A DNA stretch of 64,000 bases from Novosphingobium sp. 17-62-19 (GCF_002256775.1 NZ_NCII01000001.1:1-64000), one strand, 5' to 3'; shown: positions 26,841-36,637, counted from the stretch's first letter. The notes: a model not told the origin generated them from the letters alone. Numbers and translations: made by a program.

Positions 26841-27602
26841 TCAGATGCCTCCCGCCACAGGAGCGCGACCGATTGCGTCGAGCCCTTTGGTCAGCACAGC
26901 GGCGCAAGCATCAAGCTGATCTTCACTGACCGAACGGATCACGAAGTTCGCCCCCGTCTTCCCCTCGCGGAAAAACGGGTAGCTGCCGATCTGGACGCCA
27001 TCAAAGGCCTTCTCGGTCTCGCGCAGCAGGTCCGCAATCTCACTTTCAGCCACCCAGCAGCCAACCGTAGTGGAGAGCAGCGGCAACCCGCCTTCAAGCT
27101 GCCCGGTCAACCCATCAAGCATCTGCGCTGTGATTCCCGGCACGCCCGCCATCAGATAGACGTTCCCCGCGCGAATTCCCGGTGCCCCAGATACCTTGTT
27201 TTCGATCAGGTCAGCGCCATCGGGCACGCGCGCCATGCGCAGACGGGCATCGTTCAGCCCTCCGCGCGTAGCGTAATAGCTTTCAAGGATCGCCCGCGCC
27301 TTGGGGTGGATCACCACGTCCACGCCCAGCGCTGCGGCCACCGCATCGACGGTGATGTCATCATGCGTCGGGCCTATGCCGCCGGTGGTGAACAGATAGT
27401 CGTTGCGCGCCCGCAGTGTGTTCACCGCTTCAATGATCGCGTCCATGTCATCGGGCACCACGCGCACCTCGCGGAGGCGAATGCCTTGCACACCGAGCCA
27501 GGTGGCGATTTGCGCAACGTTCTTGTCCTGCGTGCGGCCTGACAGGATTTCATCGCCGACAACGATGAGCGCGGCGGTCCAGATGCGGGATTCGGTGTCC
27601 AT
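26841..27602 (-). CDS. CinA N-terminal-like (MoaB/Mog-fold) protein
   Basis: A 253-residue protein with the molybdopterin-binding fold found at the N-terminus of CinA: ALIVVGDEILSGRTQDKN, LFTTGGIGPTHDDIT and VYLMAGVPGITAQM. CinA's C-terminal nicotinamide nucleotide amidase domain is absent. The related pyrophosphatase (COG1058) domain is the likely activity. ATG 27602 is preferred to an upstream in-frame start because it begins at the conserved domain. Confidence 0.85.
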   Translation of the reverse strand: MDTESRIWTAALIVVGDEILSGRTQDKNVAQIATWLGVQGIRLREVRVVPDDMDAIIEAVNTLRARNDYLFTTGGIGPTHDDITVDAVAAALGVDVVIHPKARAILESYYATRGGLNDARLRMARVPDGADLIENKVSGAPGIRAGNVYLMAGVPGITAQMLDGLTGQLEGGLPLLSTTVGCWVAESEIADLLRETEKAFDGVQIGSYPFFREGKTGANFVIRSVSEDQLDACAAVLTKGLDAIGRAPVAGGI

Positions 27603-27642
27603 ATCCGGCAGCGATACCGCAACCGTCGCTCCCGCAAAAGCG

Positions 27643-29166
27643 CTATTCCGCCGCTTCCATATGCGCGTTTTGCTGTGTTGTCGGGCGTGCATGGCCGAAT
27701 TGCAGCACGCCATCCTCTATTGGATCGTCGCGCATCCACGCCTTGTCGCGCACGTAGTCCTGATTCAGCCGCCAGCGCATGTCGCTGGCCGACTTGGGCA
27801 GCAGGTGTCGTGCCCGCTCGATATAGCCTGAGGAGAAATCGTAGATGTTGTCCTCATCCAACTGGTGATTGGGCGCGAGCGTTGGCACTGCCACTTCCAC
27901 GCCGCGCGCCTTCATCGCGTTCAGCACATCGCAGATGTAGCGCGCGTTGATGTCCGCACGCAGCGTCCATGATGCGTTGAGATAGCCGAACACCGCCGCA
28001 AGGTTCGGCACGTTCGAGAACATTGCGCCCTTGTAGTAATAGCAATCGGCGAAATCCACCGGCACGCTATCCACGCTCAGCGCGATCTTGCCGGCCATTA
28101 CCATCTTGAGGCCTGTGGCCGTGACAATTACGTCTGCATCGATGTGCTTGCCTGATTTCAGCTGGATACCGGTCGCATCGAAACGCTCGATATGGTCGGT
28201 CACCACGCTGGCCTTGCCCGCCTTGATCGCTTCGAAAAGGTCAGCATCGGGCACGAGGCACAGCCGCTGGTCCCATGGATTGTAGGGCGGGGTAAACGCC
28301 TTGGCGTCGTACTTGTCGCCCAGTGCGGCCTTGATACGCTTGGTCAGGAAATCCTTGACCTTTTCCGGCTGGGTTCGCGCGCGCTTGAACACCAGGTTCT
28401 GCAAACGCACGTTCTTGAACCGTGTGATGCGATAGGCCAGTTCTTCGGGCAACAGCTTGCGCAGAAAGTTGGCTATGCCGTCACGGGCGGGGCGAATGCC
28501 GTACCATGTCGGCGTGCGCTGAAGCATGGTCACGTGCGCGGCCTTGTCAGCCATGGAAGGCACGATGGTCACCGCCGTCGCTCCCGATCCGATCACCACC
28601 ACGTGCTTGCCGGAATAGTCCAGATTTTCCGGCCAGAACTGCGGGTGGATGATGTCCCCTTTGAAGTCCTCGCGCCCCTCGAATTTCGCTTCGAATGGCT
28701 GGTCGTAGTCGTAGTAGCCGGAACCCAAATAGAGCCAACGCGCGGTTGTGCGGGTGCGCTGACCGTCTTCACCTTCCAGCGTCACTTCCCAACACGCTGC
28801 TTCACCATCGAAATCCGCGCTGACAACCTTGCTGTCAAACCGGATGTGGCGACGGATGCCGCGTTCATCGGCAATGCGGTTCAGATAGTCGAGGATTGAA
28901 GGCCCATCGGCAATGGATTTCTCATGCCGCCAAGGTTCGAACGCGAAGCCCAGCGTGTGCATGTCCGAATCCGAACGCACCCCCGGATAACGGAACAGGT
29001 CCCACGTTCCGCCGATCTGGCCACGCCGCTCGACAATGGCATAGCTGCGATCCGGGCAGAGCATTTCCATATGCGCTGCCATGCCGATACCGGATATGCC
29101 GGCGCCAACGATCAGGACATCCACGTCCGGCGTTGTGGCCTCGATGGTGGACTGCTGTGCACCCAC
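27643..29166 (-). CDS. Baeyer-Villiger-type flavin monooxygenase
   Basis: A 507-residue class B flavoprotein monooxygenase that uses FAD and NADPH. The FAD fold is VLIVGAGISGIGMAAH, the NADPH fold VVVIGSGATAVT, and the Baeyer-Villiger fingerprint is present as FKGDIIHPQFWP. Length and sequence resemble EthA-like ketone monooxygenases, which turn ketones to esters or oxidise sulfides. Forty bases separate it from the CinA-like gene. A catabolic role on a cyclic or aryl ketone is plausible, but the substrate cannot be told. Confidence 0.88.
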   Translation of the reverse strand: MGAQQSTIEATTPDVDVLIVGAGISGIGMAAHMEMLCPDRSYAIVERRGQIGGTWDLFRYPGVRSDSDMHTLGFAFEPWRHEKSIADGPSILDYLNRIADERGIRRHIRFDSKVVSADFDGEAACWEVTLEGEDGQRTRTTARWLYLGSGYYDYDQPFEAKFEGREDFKGDIIHPQFWPENLDYSGKHVVVIGSGATAVTIVPSMADKAAHVTMLQRTPTWYGIRPARDGIANFLRKLLPEELAYRITRFKNVRLQNLVFKRARTQPEKVKDFLTKRIKAALGDKYDAKAFTPPYNPWDQRLCLVPDADLFEAIKAGKASVVTDHIERFDATGIQLKSGKHIDADVIVTATGLKMVMAGKIALSVDSVPVDFADCYYYKGAMFSNVPNLAAVFGYLNASWTLRADINARYICDVLNAMKARGVEVAVPTLAPNHQLDEDNIYDFSSGYIERARHLLPKSASDMRWRLNQDYVRDKAWMRDDPIEDGVLQFGHARPTTQQNAHMEAAE

Positions 29167-29253
29167 GGACTCTCTCCCATTGTCTATTTACAGGGATGTT
29201 AACACGTCTATCGGCGATTGCCAGTCTCTTGCGTATTTGCCACTCCTGCGCGC

Positions 29254-30228
29254 ATGACCGTGATCGCAGCCCGCCGCTATTGCAATGGCGACATCGCCGT
29301 ACAGGACCTTGCGCTGGACGGGTTGCCGCCAATTGCCTTGCCCCGTGGGTCGTTCGACTGGGTTGGCCTTTGCGAACCGGACGCGGCAGAGATGGACCTG
29401 GTTCAGCGCCAATATGCGTTGCATCCGCTGGCGGTGGAAGACGCGCTCAATCCCCGCCAGTTGCCCAAAGTCGAAGTCTATGGGCAAACGCTGTTCATCG
29501 TTGCCCGCACGGCTGAACTGCTGGGCGAGGAAGAAATTGCCTATGGGCAAACGGCGTTCTTCGTCGGTCCCGGTTACCTCGTCAGCGTCCGTTTCGGCAG
29601 CACTCGCGCCCACACTGATCTTCGTGCCCAGATTGAGGCGCAGAAGGACCGTCTTGCCGAAGGGCAGGACTATATCCTTCACGCCGTGCTCGATTTCATC
29701 GTCGATGGCTACTTGCCCCTGCTCGATCAACTGGACGAAGTGGCACAGCAGATGGAGGAATCTGCCATCGATGTGTTCCCCGAACAGGCAGTAATTCGCC
29801 GCATTTTCCGCCTGCGCCGCCAGCTTCGCCGGTTCGAACGTATCATCGGGCCGATGGAGGAAATGTGCGAACGGCTGGTCGTGGCAGACCTGCCATGCAT
29901 TGATCCCGAAGCGCGCATCTGGTTCCGCGATGTGCTCGACCACGTCCGCCGCGCAATGGCACGAATGCGCAGCCTGAAGGAAACGCTGGCGGCCATCGTC
30001 GAAACCGCCAGCCTGCTTGAACAGCATCGGCAGGGAGAGATGACTCGCCAACTCGCTGCATGGGCAGCTATCCTCGCAGTGCCCACCGCGATTGCCGGGA
30101 TATATGGCATGAACTTTGAATACCTGCCCGAACTTACGTGGCATTATGGCTACTTCGCGGTTTGGGGCCTCATCATCACGATCTGCGGTGGCTTATGGCT
30201 GCGCTTCCGCAGCATTGGCTGGCTTTAG
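29254..30228 (+). CDS. corA: CorA family magnesium/divalent metal transporter
   Basis: A 324-residue CorA-type channel. A long cytoplasmic alpha/beta and helical funnel ends in two membrane helices, the first closing with the signature YGMNF near residue 287. The acidic loop EYLPELTWHYG and a basic end follow. ATG 29254 is chosen because it begins the conserved domain; no clear ribosome site is visible. It is divergent from the monooxygenase gene. Confidence 0.93.
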   Translation: MTVIAARRYCNGDIAVQDLALDGLPPIALPRGSFDWVGLCEPDAAEMDLVQRQYALHPLAVEDALNPRQLPKVEVYGQTLFIVARTAELLGEEEIAYGQTAFFVGPGYLVSVRFGSTRAHTDLRAQIEAQKDRLAEGQDYILHAVLDFIVDGYLPLLDQLDEVAQQMEESAIDVFPEQAVIRRIFRLRRQLRRFERIIGPMEEMCERLVVADLPCIDPEARIWFRDVLDHVRRAMARMRSLKETLAAIVETASLLEQHRQGEMTRQLAAWAAILAVPTAIAGIYGMNFEYLPELTWHYGYFAVWGLIITICGGLWLRFRSIGWL

Positions 30229-30356
30229 GATACGTTCGGCGCGTGTGGAAATCTGCGGCTTTGCGATTGTGACAGTGTCTTCGCTGGCCTAGGGCGCGAA
30301 GTCTGCGGGGGCGATTCGCTTGTCTTTCGCGCCACGGCAATTCGGGAAGCATAGCG

Positions 30357-31004
30357 ATGTTCGGCTGGTTCCAGCGTCTCCTGCCCAAGTCGGGCGATTT
30401 CTTCGGTATGTTCGAACGGCACGCGGCGGCTTGCGTCGAAGCTGCCGATGCTTTGGCCAAGCTGACACGCGTGCAGGGCGATTCGGCCGTATGGATTGCA
30501 AGGATTCGTGACCGCGAACACGACGCGGACGAGATCATCCGCGAGGTGCTCTACACGGTGCGCCGCACGTTCCTGACGCCGTTCGATCGTGGCTCCATCA
30601 CCGCCCTGATTGGCGCGATGGACGATACGATCGACGAGATGCAGGCCGCCGCCTCGGCCATTGAGCTTTACGAAATCGTCGGCTTCGAACCTGAAATGCA
30701 AGCGATGGCTGACAAGATCGTTGAGGCCGTGGGCCTGATCGCCCAGGCCTTGCCCCTGCTGCGCGACATCGAACGCAGCGGATCGAAGCTGCACACACTG
30801 ACCGAACGGATTGTCCAACTCGAAGGCGAAGTTGACTTGATCCACCAGGCGGGACTCAAGGCCAATTTTCAGCGCCACCGCATCGATGGTGATCACATCG
30901 CCTTCATCGTCTCGCGTGAGATTTTCAAGCACCTCGAAAAGATTGCTGACGCCTTCGAGGACGTGGCGAACGAAATCGACGCGCTCGTCATCGACCACGG
31001 CTGA
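30357..31004 (+). CDS. DUF47/PhoU-like phosphate transport regulator
   Basis: A 215-residue all-helical DUF47 protein, a distant PhoU relative. Marks are MFGWFQRLLPKSGDFFGMF, HDADEIIREVLYTVRRTFLT, PFDRGSITALIGAMDDTIDE and FKHLEKIADAFEDVANEID. It is 24 bp upstream of a PiT-type phosphate transporter, the usual partner, and is thought to control its activity. Confidence 0.93.
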   Translation: MFGWFQRLLPKSGDFFGMFERHAAACVEAADALAKLTRVQGDSAVWIARIRDREHDADEIIREVLYTVRRTFLTPFDRGSITALIGAMDDTIDEMQAAASAIELYEIVGFEPEMQAMADKIVEAVGLIAQALPLLRDIERSGSKLHTLTERIVQLEGEVDLIHQAGLKANFQRHRIDGDHIAFIVSREIFKHLEKIADAFEDVANEIDALVIDHG

Positions 31005-31028
31005 CAGGCCGGCACAGGAGCTGATCCG

Positions 31029-32027
31029 ATGCACGAGCTTGCCTTTCCGCTGCTGGTCGGCCTGATCGCGCTGGCACTGGCGTTCGACTTCCTCAACGGG
31101 TTGCACGATGCCGCCAATTCCATCGCAACGGTGGTTTCCACGCGCCTGCTTTCACCGATGGCGGCCGTGATCTTTGCGGCGGCAGGCAATTTTGCCGCAT
31201 ATTGGCTGGTGGGCCTGCATGTTGCCAATACCATCGGCAAGGGCATCATCGACAAGGATGTGGTGACCCCGGCGGTGGTGTTTGGCGCGCTGATCGGGGC
31301 GATGTTCTGGAACATTGTAACCTGGCTCAAAGGCATTCCCTCATCCTCCAGCCATGCGCTGATCGGCGGGCTGCTGGGCGCAGGCGTGATGCACGGCGGG
31401 TTTGACGCGATTGAATCGAAGAAGACGATCGAAACCTTCGTTGCCATCTTCATGTCGCCGATGATCGGCTTTGCGCTGGCGATGCTGTTCGTGCTGCTCA
31501 CCAGCTGGATTTTCCGGGGCTTCCTGCCGCGCAAGGCCGAAGGCGTGTTCAAGGGGATGCACCTGCTTTCGTCCGCCGCCTATTCCATCAGCCACGGCGG
31601 CAACGATGCGCAAAAGACGATGGGCATCATTACCGTGCTGCTCTATTCCACCGGCTACCTGAAGGGGGAATTCCACATTCCCCAATGGGTCGTGCTGTCA
31701 TGTTATCTCGCCATTTCGCTGGGCACGATGTCGGGCGGATGGAAGATCATCAAGACGATGGGGACCAAGATCACCCCGCTGAACCACCACACCGGTTTCT
31801 GCGCATCGTCCGCAGGCTCCATCGTGGTGTTCGGCGCCAGCGCTATGGGCATTCCGGTATCGACCACCCATGCCATAACCGGCAGCGTGATCGGCACCGG
31901 CGCCGCGCGCAAGGCAAGCGCGGTGCGTTGGGGCGTGGCGCAGCGTGTGGTTATGGCGTGGTTCATCACCATTCCCGCCAGCGCAGGCGTAGGCGCGGCG
32001 TTCTACCTGCTAACGCGCCTGTTCTGA
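31029..32027 (+). CDS. pit: PiT family low-affinity inorganic phosphate transporter
   Basis: A 332-residue membrane protein with the paired PiT signatures FDFLNGLHDAANSIATVVST near the N-terminus and SHGGNDAQKTMGII in the middle, and about ten hydrophobic segments. It imports metal-phosphate by proton symport. GGAG lies before ATG 31029. It forms a two-gene unit with the DUF47 gene and converges on DUF1365, with one base between the stops. Confidence 0.94.
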   Translation: MHELAFPLLVGLIALALAFDFLNGLHDAANSIATVVSTRLLSPMAAVIFAAAGNFAAYWLVGLHVANTIGKGIIDKDVVTPAVVFGALIGAMFWNIVTWLKGIPSSSSHALIGGLLGAGVMHGGFDAIESKKTIETFVAIFMSPMIGFALAMLFVLLTSWIFRGFLPRKAEGVFKGMHLLSSAAYSISHGGNDAQKTMGIITVLLYSTGYLKGEFHIPQWVVLSCYLAISLGTMSGGWKIIKTMGTKITPLNHHTGFCASSAGSIVVFGASAMGIPVSTTHAITGSVIGTGAARKASAVRWGVAQRVVMAWFITIPASAGVGAAFYLLTRLF

Positions 32028-32028
32028 G

Positions 32029-32787
32029 CTATTCGCCTACCGTCAGAATGTTCTCCGGCGGAGGCGGCTTGCGGAACAGCGGCACCCCCTTCATCCACAG
32101 CTTCAGCGCTTCCCAATGGATAGCCAGCGTAACCTTGAGCGTTGCCAGCGGGTAAGTGACGGCGGTGTGCAGCAAGGCACGATCCGTCAATTCGGCCCGC
32201 CGCCCGGTGTGGATCGCCGCAAGGATCGGCCCGTCGTTGTCCGAAACGGTAATGCCGATAGCCAGCTTCTCTCCCGGCGGCACAACGCGGAAGGCATAGC
32301 TCATCGCCATCGGCAGGAACGGTGAGACATGGAAACGCTTGGGCGCGAACTGGTGCAGCGTCTGCGCATCCGGCTTTGCTTCGATTACATAGTTGTGCCG
32401 CTCGCCGAACGTGTTGGACACTTCATAGATAACCGCACGCACCGCACCGTCTGCGCTGTGGCAGAACCATGTGCTGAGCGGGTTGAAGGCATAACCCAAC
32501 AGGCGCGGCATTGTTAACAGGCGGATTGGCCCGCCGTCCGGCTCAATCCCGGCAGACCGCAGCAGGCTTTCGGCATGATTGCGCAAGTTGTTGCCGTCGC
32601 CGTGGTCGGCATCGTGAAAAGCGAACAGATTGAAGCGGTTGCGTGAAAACAGGCGCAGCCGTGCGGGCAGTTCATCGATGCGGTCAATGTCGATCAGCAG
32701 ATGAAACACGCGGTATCGCAGCACGTGCCCACGCGGGCGAAGGCGGCGGTGGAGGACGTGGCCGCGATAGAGGGCTTGCGGCTCCAT
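32029..32787 (-). CDS. DUF1365 protein of a lipid-modification triad
   Basis: A 252-residue DUF1365 protein: LYRGHVLHRRLRPRGHVLRY, RVFHLLIDIDRIDEL, PRLLGYAFNPLSTWFC and NTFGERHNYV. The biochemical role is not known. It is regularly found with a flavin oxidoreductase and a cyclopropane-synthase-like methyltransferase, as here. ATG 32787 overlaps the oxidoreductase stop (ATGA). Confidence 0.88.
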   Translation of the reverse strand: MEPQALYRGHVLHRRLRPRGHVLRYRVFHLLIDIDRIDELPARLRLFSRNRFNLFAFHDADHGDGNNLRNHAESLLRSAGIEPDGGPIRLLTMPRLLGYAFNPLSTWFCHSADGAVRAVIYEVSNTFGERHNYVIEAKPDAQTLHQFAPKRFHVSPFLPMAMSYAFRVVPPGEKLAIGITVSDNDGPILAAIHTGRRAELTDRALLHTAVTYPLATLKVTLAIHWEALKLWMKGVPLFRKPPPPENILTVGE

Positions 32788-34133
32788 CACGCCGGTTCCA
32801 GCGCCCGCGCCTGATGCGTCACATGGATACGGCCGGATTCGTCCTCGACCGTCCATGGCCTGCGCACACCGCCAAGTTGTTCGGCAACGGCAAGGCCGGA
32901 TTGGAGGCCATCTTCATGAAAACCTGCGCCAAACCACGCGCCGCAGAACCATGTATTGCGCCTGCCCTGAAGTGCCCACAACCGACACTGAGATGCACCT
33001 GCGTGTGCATCGAACACCGGATGATAGTATGTTTCGCGCCTGTAGACGCGCACAGGATCGGGTTCGACCAGCGGGTTCAGCGTCACGAACAGATCGCGCG
33101 AAGGGGGCAGGTGTTGGAGCCGGTTCATCCAGTAGGTGACCGACAATTGGTGTTCTTCCGCGTCCCTTTCGGCCGCATAGTTCCACGCCGACCAAACCTT
33201 GCGCCGCCGTGGCATGAGCGCGGGATCGCTATGCAGCACGGCCTCGTTCCGGCGATAGGGGAATGCACCGAGCAGCTTTGTTTCCATCGGATCGGGATCG
33301 GCCAGCATCCCCAGCGCCTGATCGGCGTGGGTGGCGATCACCGCGTGATCGAACCGTTCCCAGCCATTTCCTGCATGAATTTCAATGCCCTGCGGCAGGC
33401 GGCGCACCTGGTTGATCGGGGAGGATAGCCGAACCCTGTCGGAAAAGGGTGCGCTGATCCGCTGCACATATTCGCGGCTGCCCCCCTGAACCGTCCGCCA
33501 GCGCGGGCGTTCGCGGAATTGCAGCAGTCCATGGTTCTCGAAAAACCGAATGAAGGCCGCGGCAGGATGGTGGGGAATGTCCTTGACCGGTGTGGACCAG
33601 ATCGCCGCTGCCATTGGATAGAGATGGTCATCGCGAAACGCCGCGCCGCAGCCGAGGCCATCGAGATAGTCGCCAAGACCCAACTGTCCCAGCTCCGGCA
33701 GATCACGTGGTGCCGATTTGTAGAACCGCGCCACATCGCGCAGCATTGACCAGAAGCGAGGAGACACCAGATTGCGCCGCTGTGCGAACAACCCGCGCAA
33801 GTCCCCCGAGTACTCCAGTTTTCCCCGGTCGAGCGAAACGGCAAAGCTCATCACCGTCTCGCGCGTGGGCACGTCCAGATGGTTTAGGAGCGCCGTGAGG
33901 TTGGGATACGTGTGTTCATTGTAGACAATGAATCCGGTATCGACCGGAACACCATCGGCCAGCACCGTATTGCTGTGCCCGCCCAACCGGTCATCCGCTT
34001 CGAACACGGTGACACGGTGCCTTTTTGACAGCAGCCACGCAGCGGAAAGTCCTGAAATTCCGCTTCCAACCACAGCAATATCCAGTGCACGCTCGTCGCC
34101 CAGCAAATCACAGTCCCCCCAACGGCCCGCCAC
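32787..34133 (-). CDS. FAD-dependent amine oxidase-like oxidoreductase
   Basis: About 448 residues with an N-terminal dinucleotide fold (DIAVVGSGISGLSAAWLL, then FEADDRLGGHSNTV), GGSREYVQRIS, and a C-terminal FAD motif in NTWFCGAWFGAGFHEDGLQ. It resembles the amine-oxidase-like proteins paired with DUF1365 and cfa-type methyltransferases, thought to act on membrane fatty acyl chains. The start is uncertain: GTG 34133, or TTG 34106 behind a G-rich site. Confidence 0.85.
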   Translation of the reverse strand: MAGRWGDCDLLGDERALDIAVVGSGISGLSAAWLLSKRHRVTVFEADDRLGGHSNTVLADGVPVDTGFIVYNEHTYPNLTALLNHLDVPTRETVMSFAVSLDRGKLEYSGDLRGLFAQRRNLVSPRFWSMLRDVARFYKSAPRDLPELGQLGLGDYLDGLGCGAAFRDDHLYPMAAAIWSTPVKDIPHHPAAAFIRFFENHGLLQFRERPRWRTVQGGSREYVQRISAPFSDRVRLSSPINQVRRLPQGIEIHAGNGWERFDHAVIATHADQALGMLADPDPMETKLLGAFPYRRNEAVLHSDPALMPRRRKVWSAWNYAAERDAEEHQLSVTYWMNRLQHLPPSRDLFVTLNPLVEPDPVRVYRRETYYHPVFDAHAGASQCRLWALQGRRNTWFCGAWFGAGFHEDGLQSGLAVAEQLGGVRRPWTVEDESGRIHVTHQARALEPA

Positions 34134-34230
34134 GGATTCCGTAACGTCCTTACCCGTCCTTTGATTGTTCTAGAGCGCTCCCGTGGTGACAGGTTGACAC
34201 AAGTCACACACCGATGGCTAGTTGCCCTCC

Positions 34231-35259
34231 GTGACGCTCCTTTCTTCTGCCGCCGCGCTGGTTGAGCGCCTTCCTCTGCCCGATCCGCTGACGCGCGCGG
34301 GCGTGACGTTCATGTGCAATCAGCGCCGCCACGCAATTCACGCGGAGCGCCCTGATGATGCCACGTTTTCCGCTTGGATGGCGCAGCGTCCAGTGGCCGA
34401 ACACACCGATGCGGCGAATAAACAGCACTATGAACTGCCGCCTCGCTTCTTCGCACTCAGTCTTGGCCCTAACGCCAAGTATTCCTGCTGCTTCTATCCT
34501 ACCGGCAATGAAACGCTGGAGCAGGCCGAACTGGCGGCCCTGGCGGCCACAGTGGACCACGCCGGACTGGCCGATGGGCAAGACATTCTCGAACTGGGCT
34601 GCGGGTGGGGATCGCTGAGCCTGTATATGGCAGCACGATACCCGCAGGCGCGGATAACTGCGGTGTCCAATTCGCGGGCGCAGGGCGCACATATCCGCGC
34701 ACGGGCAGCAGAGCGGGGCCTTGGCAACCTGACGGTGCAGACTGCCGACATGAACCACTTCCGCCCCGAGCAGCAGTTTGACCGCGTCGTCTCGGTCGAG
34801 ATGTTCGAACACATGGCCAATTGGCGCGAATTGCTGGGCCGGGTGCGCGGCTGGCTGCGACCTGAGGGGAGGCTGTTTCTCCACGTCTTCAGCCACGAAC
34901 GCTATCCCTACAGCTTTGATCTTTCGGACAAATCAAGCTGGATCGCGCGGTATTTCTTTACCGGTGGGATCATGCCGAGCCACCATTTGATCCGCCAGTT
35001 TTCCGATCTCTTTGAACTGGAAGACCAGTGGCGCTGGGATGGCACCCATTATGAAAAGACTGCGCTGGATTGGCTTGCCCTGTTCGATGCGCGCGCGGAC
35101 GAGATCGAGCCGGTGCTGCGCGCGGTCTATGGCCGCGATACCGCACTGTGGATGCGGCGCTGGCGCTTGTTCTACCTCGCCACCGCGGGCCTGTTTGGCA
35201 ACAGTGGCGGGCGTGAGTGGGGCGTCAGTCATTGGCGGCTGAAGCCTGCAACTGGGTAG
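34231..35259 (+). CDS. Cyclopropane-fatty-acyl-phospholipid synthase-like methyltransferase
   Basis: About 342 residues, divergent from the oxidoreductase. The S-adenosylmethionine site is ILELGCGWGSLSLYMA. AKYSCCFYPTGNETLEQAE and FDRVVSVEMFEHMANW are motifs of the cyclopropane synthase family. The N-terminus differs from classical Cfa, as in methyltransferases that methylate unsaturated acyl chains. GTG 34231 is used; TTG 34222 is also possible. Neither has a clear ribosome site, and a near-TTGACA box at about 34190 may mean a very short leader. Confidence 0.86.
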   Translation: MTLLSSAAALVERLPLPDPLTRAGVTFMCNQRRHAIHAERPDDATFSAWMAQRPVAEHTDAANKQHYELPPRFFALSLGPNAKYSCCFYPTGNETLEQAELAALAATVDHAGLADGQDILELGCGWGSLSLYMAARYPQARITAVSNSRAQGAHIRARAAERGLGNLTVQTADMNHFRPEQQFDRVVSVEMFEHMANWRELLGRVRGWLRPEGRLFLHVFSHERYPYSFDLSDKSSWIARYFFTGGIMPSHHLIRQFSDLFELEDQWRWDGTHYEKTALDWLALFDARADEIEPVLRAVYGRDTALWMRRWRLFYLATAGLFGNSGGREWGVSHWRLKPATG

Positions 35260-35353
35260 TGGCGTGACATAAGTAGTTTTCCTGATGAAGCAGTCTGCAG
35301 AAGTCACACCTGCCTTCACCTAGGTTCTGCCCGTTCCCTCTACCGGACAGGCC

Positions 35354-36628
35354 ATGCTGAAGCGTATATCCATCGAAGACCTTGCCTTGGGAATGTTCAT
35401 CCACAAGCTGGAAGGAAGCTGGTTCAGCCATCCTTTCTGGAAGCGCCGCTTCCTGCTGACGGACCCGGATATGCTTGAAACCTTGCGCGAAAGCGCGGTG
35501 AGCGGACTTGTGATCGACACCGATCGTGGGGTTGACTGTGGCTCGGATGATGTCGCGGCACCAGCGCCCGGCAGAGCAGTGGCCAAGGCTGCACCTGCCC
35601 CACACGTTTCCACTTTCGCACCGGTGCCGCAGCGTCCCGGCTTTGCGCGCCCACCCGCTGCCATGCCGATTGCGCGTGAATTCGGGCGAGCGAAGCGGGC
35701 TGCGGGTGATGCCATGCGGATCGTCAGCCGCACGTTCATCGAAATGCGGCTGGGCAAGACGATCCGCGCGCACGATATCGAACCGGTGCTTGATGCGGTT
35801 TACGCCTCTGTTCAGCGCAATCTCTATGCCTTCAATGGCCTGCTGCGTTGTCAGAACGAGAACGAGCTGCTCTACCGCCATTCTCTTGCCGTCAGCGCAT
35901 TGATGATCGCGCTGGCCAAGCACATGCATTTCTCTCCCGTCGACGTGCGGGATGCCGGAATGGCCGGGTTGTTGATGGACGTGGGCGTGGGGCAATTGCC
36001 GGTGGACCTTGCCAGCGTCGGCGGCGATTACACCCTGCTTCGCCCTGACTTGCGCGAACAGCACGTGGTGTTGGGCTACACGTTCCTCAAGGCCGCCGGC
36101 GACATCCCGGAACCCGCCCTGCGCGCGGTGCTGCACCATCACGAACGGCTGGACGGTAGCGGCTATCCGCAGGGCCTAAGCGGCCTTGCCATTGAACCGC
36201 TGAGCCGCATGGCCGCAATTTGCGATGCCTACGACACGCTGGTTTCGTGCGGAGAACCGGAATCCCGGCTTGATCCGGCCGATGCCATCCGGCGCTTGCG
36301 CGAACAGCCTGAAAAGTTCGATGCGGCGATCCTAGAACGCTTCGTTGAAACGGTCGGCGTCTATCCCATCGGCTCCTTCGTGCGGCTCCGGTCTGATCGG
36401 TTGGCGATGGTGGTGGACGAAGACCCGGCGGACACAGCGTTGCCCACCGTCCGTACATTCTGGTCGCTGCCGTTGGGAAAGCGCCTCAAGGGCGATACTA
36501 TCGCGTTGGCCCACTGCTATGGCGAGGATGCTATCGAAGGCGTGGCCAATCTGGCCGGGCTCGACTTGCCGGAATTGCCCAAACTGCGCGAAACGCTTCT
36601 GGCAGCGGCGTGCAAAGCGGCGGGGTAG
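35354..36628 (+). CDS. HD-GYP family protein with altered HD motif
   Basis: A 424-residue protein with DUF3391 at the N-terminus (MLKRISIEDLALGMFIHKLE), a Pro/Ala-rich linker (about 66-105) and an HD-GYP domain. His176 and HHERLDGSGYP (262-272) are intact, but the HD pair reads Met208-Asp209 in LLMDVGVGQLP, and the usual following Lys is Val. HD-GYP proteins hydrolyse cyclic di-GMP with two or three metals. Loss of the His predicts weak or no activity, perhaps only nucleotide sensing. Confidence 0.85.
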   Translation: MLKRISIEDLALGMFIHKLEGSWFSHPFWKRRFLLTDPDMLETLRESAVSGLVIDTDRGVDCGSDDVAAPAPGRAVAKAAPAPHVSTFAPVPQRPGFARPPAAMPIAREFGRAKRAAGDAMRIVSRTFIEMRLGKTIRAHDIEPVLDAVYASVQRNLYAFNGLLRCQNENELLYRHSLAVSALMIALAKHMHFSPVDVRDAGMAGLLMDVGVGQLPVDLASVGGDYTLLRPDLREQHVVLGYTFLKAAGDIPEPALRAVLHHHERLDGSGYPQGLSGLAIEPLSRMAAICDAYDTLVSCGEPESRLDPADAIRRLREQPEKFDAAILERFVETVGVYPIGSFVRLRSDRLAMVVDEDPADTALPTVRTFWSLPLGKRLKGDTIALAHCYGEDAIEGVANLAGLDLPELPKLRETLLAAACKAAG

Positions 36629-36637
36629 GGCCGCAAG

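Noticed and set aside
30229..30356. PhoB box upstream of the DUF47-PiT genes
   Set aside because: Only one partial CTGTCA-like half-site is present on the minus strand, with no second half at 11-base spacing.
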